Assembly: GCA_029256645.1 (NCBI GenBank)
Contig: JAQSXM010000233.1
Location: 1-6,028, forward strand
Source: Sporomusa sp.
Lineage (GTDB): Bacteria; Bacillota_C; Negativicutes; Sporomusales; Sporomusaceae
DNA length: 6,028 nucleotides
Reading direction: 5' to 3'
Shown here piece after piece: positions 1-5,193 of the stretch. The position numbers and the translations under genes were made by a program. Each line of letters begins with the position of its first letter. The stretch's first letter is position 1. Below the pieces are notes generated by a model. The model made no database searches, was not told where the DNA came from, and was given only the letters and a program-made list of their open reading frames with translations.

Positions 1-236
1 ACATGCTCATAGTTAAAGCCGCAGTCACTCAGGTTATGTAAGTAGACTTCCCATAGACTTTGTGTTGTCTGACAGTCTTGAATATTGCTTGTCAAATAAT
101 GCAACATCAGGTAATTATTATTTACTTCGGCTATCCTTTGCTGTGTCTGCTTAAGTTGGGCGTTTTCAGATTCGAGCAGTGCTATTTTGGCAGTAAGTTC
201 ATCAATATGCATATTTGATTGTTGTTGTTCGCTCAT
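1..236 (-). CDS. Partial protein of unknown function with N-terminal coiled coil
   Basis: The open frame starts at ATG 236-234 and runs off the left edge, giving 78 codons of the N-terminus. An AGAGG ribosome-binding site lies 7 bases upstream of the ATG. The visible protein begins MSEQQQSNMHIDEL. Residues about 10-40 have heptad-like leucine/isoleucine spacing and many Glu, Gln and Lys (KIALLESENAQLKQTQQRI), which indicates a coiled coil. The following part (YLMLHYLTSNIQDCQ, then LWEVYLHNLSDCGFNYEHV) looks helical and could lead into a sensory domain such as GAF, but too little is present to say. No enzyme motif is visible. It is divergent from the ferritin-like gene and shares a 117-bp regulatory gap with it, so joint control is possible. 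The frame and ribosome-binding site make a real gene likely. The function is unknown. Confidence 0.75.
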   Translation of the reverse strand, partial: MSEQQQSNMHIDELTAKIALLESENAQLKQTQQRIAEVNNNYLMLHYLTSNIQDCQTTQSLWEVYLHNLSDCGFNYEH

Positions 237-264
237 CTGCCCGCCTCTTTTTGTAAAATATTAC

Positions 265-279
265 GCTTGTGACACAAGC
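265..279. promoter_or_regulatory. 15-bp perfect palindrome, candidate operator in divergent gap
   Basis: GCTTGTG and CACAAGC flank a single central A, giving a perfect 7+1+7 palindrome. It lies between the start of the leftward gene (236) and the -35 box of the rightward promoter (294). Its position suits a repressor or activator controlling both genes. The half-site TTGTG loosely recalls CRP/FNR or Rex half-sites, but the spacing does not fit them, so the regulator is not identified. Confidence 0.5.
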
Positions 280-293
280 AATAAATATCCTGG

Positions 294-322
294 TTAACAC
301 ATGATCCGCTTCGGCATACAAT
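294..322 (+). promoter_or_regulatory. Sigma-A type promoter of the ferritin-like gene
   Basis: The -35 box TTAACA (294-299) and the -10 box TACAAT (317-322) each match consensus at five of six positions. The spacer is the ideal 17 bp. Transcription would start near 329, giving a short 5' leader of about 25 bases before ATG 354. The leader contains GGAGG at 342-346. Confidence 0.7.
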
Positions 323-353
323 ATATAAATTAATAATTACCGGAGGTGGATGT

Positions 354-953
354 ATGGCTATGTTCCGAGCCCGTAAAAACAAGCCTAAAGTCTTAGCCGA
401 AGCTGCTACTGATTTATGCCCGGTTGAAGTATGCCCCAGCGATCCGGATTTACTACTGCTAAGGGACGCTGCCGCTGACGAGCGTAACGCGATTGCTTTT
501 TATCTTGACGCTGCCAGAAACTCCTGCACACCCCAATTATTTCTCGATGTTGCTGAAGACGAAATGGAACATTATGTGGAGATTATGCGGGAGATATCCC
601 GGTTAGACCCGGTACAGGCTGCATTACTTAGTGAAGCAGGTCTTGATACGCTGGTGATGAGTCGCCCGCTGTTTCAGTCCAAATCGAAAACCGCCAAAGA
701 AATCGCATTGAAAGATACGCAAGTGATACTGCCGGACAAGAAAGAAATGCCAACAGTCCACCTGTTAACCAGAGCCTTAAACGACGAATTTCTGGCCACC
801 AATAAGTACCAGCGCTATATGCTTACCGCCGAAAATACTGAAGTACAAATACTATTTTGCCACTTAATGAATGAAGAAAAAAAACATATCGCTGAATTTA
901 CTGCAGCATTATTTGAGATTACTAACGAACCCTTACCATTAGAACATGATTAA
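354..953 (+). CDS. Ferritin-like (rubrerythrin-type) diiron protein
   Basis: This 199-residue soluble protein probably folds as a ferritin-like four-helix bundle carrying a diiron site. Helices are expected near residues 34-56, 61-83, 133-160 and 162-188. The expected ligands are present: E43 (DERNAIAFY), E70 and H73 (EDEMEHY), E145 (NDEF) and E175 and H178 (NEEKKH). The segment of about 50 residues between helices 2 and 3 is the long crossover and is larger than in classical rubrerythrins. There is no CxxC rubredoxin domain, so it is not a complete rubrerythrin. GGAGG sits 7 bases before the ATG; a second in-frame ATG two codons later is a less likely start. The gene is monocistronic, with its own promoter and terminator. 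Family members handle peroxide, oxygen or iron in anaerobes, but the substrate here cannot be told from sequence. Family assignment is confident; exact role is not. Confidence 0.8.
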   Translation: MAMFRARKNKPKVLAEAATDLCPVEVCPSDPDLLLLRDAAADERNAIAFYLDAARNSCTPQLFLDVAEDEMEHYVEIMREISRLDPVQAALLSEAGLDTLVMSRPLFQSKSKTAKEIALKDTQVILPDKKEMPTVHLLTRALNDEFLATNKYQRYMLTAENTEVQILFCHLMNEEKKHIAEFTAALFEITNEPLPLEHD

Positions 954-962
954 ATGGTAATA

Positions 963-993
963 AAAAGGATAGGCCCGGTCAACCTATCCTTTT
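963..993. terminator. Bidirectional intrinsic terminator between convergent genes
   Basis: Perfect 11-bp stem AAAAGGATAGG / CCTATCCTTTT with a 9-base loop (974-982). Read rightward it starts 9 bases after the ferritin-like stop and ends in TTTTC. Read leftward it ends in a T-rich tail through 955-962. The stop codon of the leftward 117-residue gene (984-986) lies inside the right arm, so both genes can end on the same hairpin. Confidence 0.85.
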
Positions 994-1337
994 CTCCTGC
1001 CGCTCTGTTGTACAGGCTGGTTACTGGACAATTTAGCTTTTGGTGCTACTGCCGTCAGTAACACTTGATGGCCCTGACAAGAGACCTTTACCTGATAATC
1101 GACAATTCCTTCTTTATACAGATTGAGTTTAAGTTCTAACAGTGCTTTCCCAACAGACTCTTTAAGTTCTGGTGTAAGAAAAGCACTATTAATATCCTCA
1201 GCCGCCGGATCCTTCTTAGTCGCTCTAACCACTGGCGGGGCAGGCTGTTCGTCATTAATAGCCGTCTCGAAGGTTAACTGCTCATGCCACCCTTTGAACA
1301 TCTCACTATCACTGAGATTTTTTTTAATCTTTGTCAA
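984..1337 (-). CDS. Hypothetical 117-residue protein, second gene of a pair
   Basis: I do not recognise this family. The protein is 117 residues and soluble, with no signal peptide or membrane segment. The N-terminal half (about 1-50) is polar and rich in Pro, Ala, Lys and Glu, and probably disordered. Residues 54-98 look folded: a helix (LTPELKESVGKALLELKLNLYKE in parts), then two likely beta strands (DYQVKVSCQ and HQVLLTAVAP). The tail is basic (QQSGRRKG). The start is TTG at 1337-1335, supported by a perfect AGGAGG (1352-1347) 9 bases upstream that overlaps the end of the preceding gene. The 6-bp gap to the amidohydrolase-like gene shows that the two are co-transcribed and probably work together. 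The stop lies inside the terminator stem shared with the ferritin-like gene. It is probably real because of the ribosome-binding site and spacing, despite unknown function. Confidence 0.7.
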   Translation of the reverse strand: MTKIKKNLSDSEMFKGWHEQLTFETAINDEQPAPPVVRATKKDPAAEDINSAFLTPELKESVGKALLELKLNLYKEGIVDYQVKVSCQGHQVLLTAVAPKAKLSSNQPVQQSGRRKG

Positions 1338-1343
1338 ATATAA

Positions 1344-2003
1344 CTACCTCCTAGAAGACATAAAACTAAAATCTGCCACCACGGCAGTAAAGATATCAAT
1401 CATCGCCTGCCGGTGGTGCTCTCTGAGCGTCCGGGCAATTTCCACCTGAAAAGCGTTATAGTTCTTGCCATAACCGGGATAACGCCGCCCGTCACCCCAC
1501 CGGTGTGAAGCCAGTGACTGATTCCCTACCCAATGCTTATCAAAGATAACCTTAATATCAGGGGAAACCTCCCTGACTTTGGCTTTCAGGGTTTCGCCAA
1601 ACCATTTCTTTACTCTAAACGAACATGTCTTGCCATGAATTGTCCCCACTTCAATACTAAGCGGCCCATGGGGCTGATCTTTCATGCCATGAATGCCAAT
1701 GTGCAGGTATGGCCTTGCCAGGTTGCGGCTGCCTGGCGCGAGTAATCCTCTATTATACAAAAACTGGCTAATGACGTCCCGGTATTCCCATACAGCTTCA
1801 TCATTGCCTGGTCCGGGCGGACGGTTAAGATCTGCGATAGTACGGGAAACAGTGCCTATAATTCCAGCGCAACCTGTTTTCGCCACAATTCCGGCAACGA
1901 TCTCATCAGTAAACCGGTCAGCCTTAGGCGAAGCAGCGTGCACAGCATCAACATGGCAATAATTAGATCCAAAGCAGTATTTTATATAATTGCCGATTTT
2001 CAA
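1344..2003 (-). CDS. N-formylglutamate amidohydrolase-like protein
   Basis: This 219-residue protein shows the pattern of the N-formylglutamate amidohydrolase family, zinc-dependent enzymes related in fold to carboxypeptidases. The visible signatures are a His near the N-terminus followed by DRFTDEI (H22, residues 29-35), the SRTIADLNRP block (53-62), HIGIHGM (101-107), a Glu in SIEVGTIHG (E118) and the C-terminal FQVEIARTLRE (185-195) with E188. Length is somewhat short for the family (about 250 residues or more), mainly at the N-terminus. The start is TTG 2003-2001, the first possible start after an in-frame stop, with AGGGGG at 2016-2011 upstream. Family members remove N-acyl groups from glutamate or related compounds, but the substrate here is unknown. 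It heads a two-gene unit with the 117-residue protein 6 bp downstream. No convincing promoter is seen directly upstream. Confidence 0.65.
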   Translation of the reverse strand: MKIGNYIKYCFGSNYCHVDAVHAASPKADRFTDEIVAGIVAKTGCAGIIGTVSRTIADLNRPPGPGNDEAVWEYRDVISQFLYNRGLLAPGSRNLARPYLHIGIHGMKDQPHGPLSIEVGTIHGKTCSFRVKKWFGETLKAKVREVSPDIKVIFDKHWVGNQSLASHRWGDGRRYPGYGKNYNAFQVEIARTLREHHRQAMIDIFTAVVADFSFMSSRR

Positions 2004-2080
2004 AATTCCGCCCCCTGCAGATTTTTAGCTTCAGTATCAGAATAATAGCGACTAGTGGCTTCACCCACAGGGTCCGCCAT
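2000..2080 (-). CDS. Possible 26-residue leader ORF overlapping the next gene
   Basis: ATG 2080-2078 opens a frame of 26 codons ending in TGA (2002-2000). The stop overlaps the TTG start of the amidohydrolase-like gene in a 4-base TTGA overlap, as in translationally coupled pairs. The codons favour G or A in the first position (GCG GAC CCT GTG GGT GAA), as in coding sequence. The predicted peptide runs from MADPVGEATS to KNLQGAEF. Against it, there is no clear ribosome-binding site before the ATG. It may be a leader peptide, the remnant of a longer upstream gene, or chance. Confidence 0.3.
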   Translation of the reverse strand: MADPVGEATSRYYSDTEAKNLQGAEF

Positions 2081-2166
2081 GTCGGTTTATTATCTGTTAG
2101 ATTATTTTTTGAAGTGCAGCAACCGGATATCCCCATAATTCTTTACCTGTTCCGGTAAATCCTGCA

Positions 2167-2210
2167 AAAAAAACACCGAAATTCCAGATATTACTGAAAT
2201 TCCGGTGTTT
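2167..2210 (-). terminator. Strong intrinsic terminator of the 44-codon gene
   Basis: Read leftward, a 13-bp stem AAACACCGGAATT / AATTTCGGTGTTT (one G-U pair) is followed directly by a run of about seven or eight T, counting the arm. A 3-bp inner stem CAG/CTG caps it. The hairpin begins 2 bases after the stop codon of the small ORF at 2213-2347. On the plus strand the same stem has an A-C mismatch and no T-run, so it acts leftward. Left-arm coordinates may be off by one base. Confidence 0.9.
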
Positions 2211-2212
2211 GA

Positions 2213-2347
2213 TTACACAGTACCAGACAAGCGCAATAGATTCTGGTCTATATTGGGATCAAGGCTTCCCAGTTCGCTAAATTCCACTTGCTGTAAGATT
2301 TCAGTACCTGGATTGGTCTCAAGAACTCCCTGTAATTTTTCAGACAC
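2213..2347 (-). CDS. Small acidic 44-residue protein in its own transcription unit
   Basis: GTG 2347-2345 opens a 44-codon frame ending in TAA (2215-2213). AGGGGG lies 9 bases before the start. A near-consensus promoter is about 70-95 bases upstream, and a strong terminator starts right after the stop. The peptide begins MSEKLQGVLETNPGTEILQQ and ends LLRLSGTV. It is acidic (7 Asp/Glu against 2 Lys/Arg), has no Cys, His, Trp or Tyr, and has no membrane segment or signal peptide. Leucine/isoleucine spacing suggests one or two short helices broken by Pro13 and Pro31. I recognise no family. The complete promoter-RBS-ORF-stop-terminator order is the main evidence. The alternative is a small RNA of about 230 bases in which the frame is accidental, but the precise fit of RBS and stop favours a protein. 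Confidence 0.6.
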   Translation of the reverse strand: MSEKLQGVLETNPGTEILQQVEFSELGSLDPNIDQNLLRLSGTV

Positions 2348-2381
2348 AGTCCGCCGCCCCCTTTTACATTTACATATTTAC

Positions 2382-2432
2382 ACATATGTCAGCGTTTATA
2401 TTATCTTGAATACATCATACAACTACATATGT
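2382..2432. repeat. Two copies of palindrome ACATATGT flanking the small-gene transcription start
   Basis: The 8-bp palindrome ACATATGT occurs at 2382-2389 and 2425-2432, 43 bp apart from start to start (close to four helical turns). The right copy lies in the spacer between the -35 and -10 boxes of the leftward promoter. The left copy is about 20 bases into the transcript. This layout suits a repressor bound at two operators, but the sequence is AT-rich and chance recurrence is possible. Confidence 0.4.
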
Positions 2433-2442
2433 TTCCTGTCAA
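2414..2442 (-). promoter_or_regulatory. Near-consensus sigma-A promoter for the 44-codon gene
   Basis: On the minus strand a perfect -35 box TTGACA (2442-2437), a 17-bp spacer and TATGAT (2419-2414; five of six matches) form one of the best promoters in the window. Transcription would begin near 2407, leaving a 5' leader of about 60 bases before GTG 2347. AT-rich sequence upstream could act as an UP element. Confidence 0.8.
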
Positions 2443-2458
2443 GATATGGAATCGCAAA

Positions 2459-2476
2459 ATCTAACGTAATTTAGAT
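2459..2476. repeat. Inverted repeat ATCTAA-N6-TTAGAT upstream of the small-gene promoter
   Basis: Two 6-bp arms (2459-2464 and 2471-2476) are separated by CGTAAT. The repeat lies 17 bp upstream of the -35 box at 2437-2442, where activators often bind. It could also be a chance palindrome in AT-rich DNA. Apart from this, the stretch 2443-2518 shows no gene. Confidence 0.25.
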
Positions 2477-2518
2477 ACATGACTTAATGCACTATTAAAG
2501 TAATCTATCCATATATAC

Positions 2519-2575
2519 TAATAAACATACAAGAACACGCTGTTGCTGACACAGCGTGTTCTTGTATGTTTATTA
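2519..2575 (-). terminator. Perfect 25-bp inverted repeat ending the operon
   Basis: Arms 2519-2543 and 2551-2575 are exact reverse complements around a 7-base loop (TGCTGAC). The hairpin begins 3 bases after the stop of the radical SAM gene. The core is GC-rich (ACACGCTGT / ACAGCGTGT). The outer part is AT-rich, so the leftward RNA would end in a U-rich arm (TTCTTGTATGTTTATT) rather than in a separate U-run. The obvious role is terminator and 3'-end protector of the operon. Its length and perfection are unusual and could make it an RNase III target. Confidence 0.75.
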
Positions 2576-2578
2576 ACA

Positions 2579-3811
2579 TTATTCACTGCTTTTTTCCGTA
2601 AAACTCCCCAGCTTAATCGCAGGGAATGTCTCCATAATTTTTCCGAGAAAATTACGCACACCGCCAGGCTGCCCACCTACAGGCATTGCCGCTAAAAAAG
2701 CATCCGGATCGAAATTAAGGTTCCTGAGCTGAATCATATCTACCCCAGTGTCGCCCAGAAATTCAAGCCAGGCAGCCTGTTCTTCCGGTCGGTCGTTGAG
2801 ACCGGGAAATAGCATCATGTTAAGCGACACATAGACACCATGACTTTTGGCATAGGCAATGGATTGCCGCACATGATCCAGGCTGTAGGCAGCCTGATAG
2901 TAAGCCTGATAGGTCACCGGCAAGGCGCTGATTATACTGACCCGCATACTGTCCAGGCCGGCATCAACAATGGCTTTGATGCCCTGGGTGTACCCGGCAT
3001 TGGTATTGATATTGATCTGCCCGCGGGCCGTTGTATCACGAATGCTTTTAATCGCTGCAGCGATTGCCTCGGCGGCTAGCGAAGGCTCACCTTCACAGCC
3101 TTGACCAAAGCTAATGATTGGCTCAGGCGCATTTGTCAGATGATATACACCAACAGCAGCTATTTCTGACGGCGTCGGCGAGAATACAATACGGCTTTGA
3201 GGAGCCGGGCAACACTCAGCCGGCTGCAGCGAAATACACCCCAGACAGTTAGCATTGCAAACCTGTGAAACGGGAATTCCGGCCTCCCAGCGCCGGTAAA
3301 ACAGGTTTTGCGCCGTACAGCAGTGCCACACCAATGAGCAATTGGCCAGGTGCTCCACTAGACGGTTATTAGGCAAGTCCCGCCGTACCCGTGCAACCCG
3401 CTTCTTTAAATCAGGGGTATTATATCTGTACGGATGCCACTTAGCATTATCTGCTGTTTTTACAGCAGCCACATGGATTTCATCATTGTAAAGCACAGCA
3501 GCGGTATACCCAAAAAGCGGCAGTTGCGGGGCTTCCTGTTGTCGCTCATAAGCAGGCAGCAGGGTCCGGGTATAGCCGACAGGCAACATAGCCGCCACTG
3601 CCTGACGACCTTTCATTCGTTTAAGAACGCCACCGGCCATATAAACTGCATCCCGCCCTGGTAAAAACATAAGTTCAGCGCCTTCCGGCAGCCGAATCAG
3701 GTCATCCGGTTTCAGTGCCAAATAGCCTGCTCCGAGACGGGCAGCAGCCTGATAGCCAGGTGCATCAAATATCTCACCGTTGTTATCGGCATAAAGAGCT
3801 GTAATCATCAT
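2579..3811 (-). CDS. Uncharacterised radical SAM protein
   Basis: This 410-residue protein has a radical SAM core beginning near residue 180. The 4Fe-4S cluster motif CNANCLGC gives C185, C189 and C192 (CX3CX2C). It is followed by a GGE-like SAM-binding motif at 238-243 (GCEGEP), INTNAGYT (268-275), the strand MRVSIISA (289-296) and SLNMMLFPGLND (329-340). The N-terminal 150 residues have no motif I recognise and may be a family-specific domain. Extra Cys pairs at 164-165 and 200-201 flank the cluster motif. There is no C-terminal Cys-rich SPASM region. Two adjacent ATGs (3811 and 3808) are possible starts; AGGG lies 5 or 8 bases upstream. The gap to pth is 1 bp, so the genes are translationally linked. 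It is the last gene of the operon. A SAM-dependent radical reaction is well supported, but substrate and product are unknown. Confidence 0.85.
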   Translation of the reverse strand: MMITALYADNNGEIFDAPGYQAAARLGAGYLALKPDDLIRLPEGAELMFLPGRDAVYMAGGVLKRMKGRQAVAAMLPVGYTRTLLPAYERQQEAPQLPLFGYTAAVLYNDEIHVAAVKTADNAKWHPYRYNTPDLKKRVARVRRDLPNNRLVEHLANCSLVWHCCTAQNLFYRRWEAGIPVSQVCNANCLGCISLQPAECCPAPQSRIVFSPTPSEIAAVGVYHLTNAPEPIISFGQGCEGEPSLAAEAIAAAIKSIRDTTARGQININTNAGYTQGIKAIVDAGLDSMRVSIISALPVTYQAYYQAAYSLDHVRQSIAYAKSHGVYVSLNMMLFPGLNDRPEEQAAWLEFLGDTGVDMIQLRNLNFDPDAFLAAMPVGGQPGGVRNFLGKIMETFPAIKLGSFTEKSSE

Positions 3812-3812
3812 T

Positions 3813-4373
3813 TTACCCTTTGTTAAATTTATTCATAGCCTTAGTAAAACCTTCTTGCAAAATACATTCTACGGCCCCGGCAGCCTGATCAAGTGCCTGA
3901 CTAATGGCCGGTGCCTCCTCGGTTGTAAACCGGCCGAGTACGTAGTTGGCGGTTTCCCAGCCCTGTGGTGGCCGGCCGATGCCAATCCGCACCCGGGCAA
4001 AATCATCTTTACCTAGTTCGTACAACATCGACTCAATACCCCGATGGCCGCCTGAGCCGCCTTTGAGGCGGAGACGCAGCCGACCTGCCGGTAAATCAAG
4101 GTCATCATAGATTACAGTAATATCACCGTATTGCACCTTATAGAAGGCGGCCAGCGGCGCTACCGCCCTGCCACTCAGATTCATATAGGTCAGGGGCTTA
4201 ACTAAGAGCACCGTTTCCTCACCCCGGTATTCCGCCACCAGGGCGTTATATCGTTCACGCCACGGAGTTATTGCCCACTTGTCGGCTAATTTGTCTACAG
4301 CCATAAAGCCAATGTTGTGACGGGTGGCGCTATATTCCTGCCCGGGATTGCCCAGGCCGACAATAATTTTCAC
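3813..4373 (-). CDS. pth: Peptidyl-tRNA hydrolase
   Basis: Pth releases tRNA from peptidyl-tRNA that drops off stalled ribosomes; it is cytoplasmic and essential in most bacteria. The 186-residue product matches the usual length (about 185-195). Diagnostic blocks are IIVGLGNPGQEYSATRHNIG (N9, catalytic H19, N20), KPLTYMNLSG (M64, N65), VIYDDLDLPAGR (D90, equivalent to E. coli D93) and GGSGGHRGIES (106-114). The last block has Arg111 where E. coli has Asn114. I place the start at GTG 4373-4371, not at an upstream ATG at 4445 that would add 24 unrelated residues. GGAGGA lies 5 bases before the GTG, and the deacetylase stop is 1 bp upstream. In Bacillus the same gene is called spoVC and lies near prs, which fits the prs end seen at the right edge. 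Confidence 0.95.
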   Translation of the reverse strand: MKIIVGLGNPGQEYSATRHNIGFMAVDKLADKWAITPWRERYNALVAEYRGEETVLLVKPLTYMNLSGRAVAPLAAFYKVQYGDITVIYDDLDLPAGRLRLRLKGGSGGHRGIESMLYELGKDDFARVRIGIGRPPQGWETANYVLGRFTTEEAPAISQALDQAAGAVECILQEGFTKAMNKFNKG

Positions 4374-4374
4374 A

Positions 4375-5193
4375 CTACTCCTCCACGCTCTTAAGAATTT
4401 CATCAACGGTGACAAACTTGTACCCTTGAGCCAACAGTTTATCAATAATAACCCTGGTGGCTTCTACCGTTTGCGTACGCGGTGCCGTACCGGCCACGCC
4501 GTCACCGTCATGCAACAGAATGACAGAACCATTCTTGACTTTGCGGATCGTTCTGTCGGCAATAACCCCGGCCCCCGGATTTACCCAGTCACGGCTGGCA
4601 ACCGACCACTCAACAACGGTTAGCTGATATTCAGACATAATGTCCATAACAACTGCATCCCTAAAACCATGCGGCGGCCGCATGACGTGCGGCGCATACC
4701 CAACAATACCGGCAATTACCTTATTTGTTTTATCAATCTCCTCCACAATACCCTGACGGTCGAGTTTTAGCAGATCGACATGATTATAGGTATGATTACC
4801 CAACTGATGCCCTTCAGCAACAATTCGACTGATCAAAGCAGGGTATTTTGCAGCATTGTGGCCGAGAACAAAGAAGGTCGCCGGTATCTGACGTTCTTTT
4901 AGAATGTCAAGAATTTGTCCGGTATATGGCGGACATGGTCCATCATCGAAGGTCAATGCCACTAGCTTTTCACTTGTCTGTACTTCAGAAAACACAGGGC
5001 CGTAAAACCTGTTTTCGGGCAACACTGCGTTAAGAGTAAGAATAAACCCGGCGATAATGCCGAGAACAGCCATACCCAATCCCAGGCGGACCGGCCGTCG
5101 CAACACCCGGAAATAATCGAGTACCAGACTGAAGATAACGACTATTGTTAATAGTCCCAGCATACTGATAAGCCGGACCTTAGTGTCAAACAT
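4375..5193 (-). CDS. Membrane-anchored polysaccharide deacetylase (CE4 / NodB-like)
   Basis: The 272-residue product has two hydrophobic segments (about 7-28 and 38-58) that should anchor it in the membrane, followed by an outward-facing NodB-homology domain. All CE4 motifs are visible: TFDDGP (81-86; D83 catalytic base, D84 metal ligand), HTYNH (134-138; metal ligands H134 and H138), RPPHG (172-176, with His where Tyr is common), SRDWVNPG (200-207) and ILLHDG (225-230; H228). Such enzymes remove N-acetyl groups from sugars such as peptidoglycan GlcNAc/MurNAc or related polymers using a divalent metal. The start ATG overlaps the end of the GNAT gene by 8 bp. The upstream site is weak, so translation is probably coupled. 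Its last codons contain the pth ribosome-binding site. Enzyme class is secure; the polymer acted on is inferred. Confidence 0.9.
   Translation of the reverse strand: MFDTKVRLISMLGLLTIVVIFSLVLDYFRVLRRPVRLGLGMAVLGIIAGFILTLNAVLPENRFYGPVFSEVQTSEKLVALTFDDGPCPPYTGQILDILKERQIPATFFVLGHNAAKYPALISRIVAEGHQLGNHTYNHVDLLKLDRQGIVEEIDKTNKVIAGIVGYAPHVMRPPHGFRDAVVMDIMSEYQLTVVEWSVASRDWVNPGAGVIADRTIRKVKNGSVILLHDGDGVAGTAPRTQTVEATRVIIDKLLAQGYKFVTVDEILKSVEE

Noticed and set aside
1123..1962. Several rightward open frames of 70-108 codons
   Set aside because: They are antisense to the amidohydrolase-like and 117-residue genes, have no ribosome-binding sites, and show no family features.
1963..2136. Leftward 57-codon frame (MGISGCCTSK...) with a hydrophobic stretch PLVAIILILKLK
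   Set aside because: It has only a weak AGG upstream and no promoter. It overlaps the amidohydrolase-like gene by about 40 bases in another frame, and its C-terminus looks random. A tiny membrane peptide cannot be excluded.
2122..2156. ACCGGA ... TCCGGT inverted repeat upstream of the amidohydrolase-like unit
   Set aside because: Arms of 6 bp with a 23-base loop are too weak to call a hairpin or operator. The motif partly repeats the terminator arm at 2198-2210.
2205..2474. Rightward open frame of 89 codons starting with GTG
   Set aside because: It starts inside the terminator stem, has no ribosome-binding site, reads as low-complexity Tyr/Ile/Ser-rich sequence, and lies antisense to the better supported small transcription unit.
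4374..4445. Upstream ATG extension of pth by 24 residues
   Set aside because: The added residues (MINCWLKGTSLSPL...) do not belong to Pth, overlap the deacetylase C-terminus, and lack an RBS. GTG 4373 has GGAGGA at the right distance.
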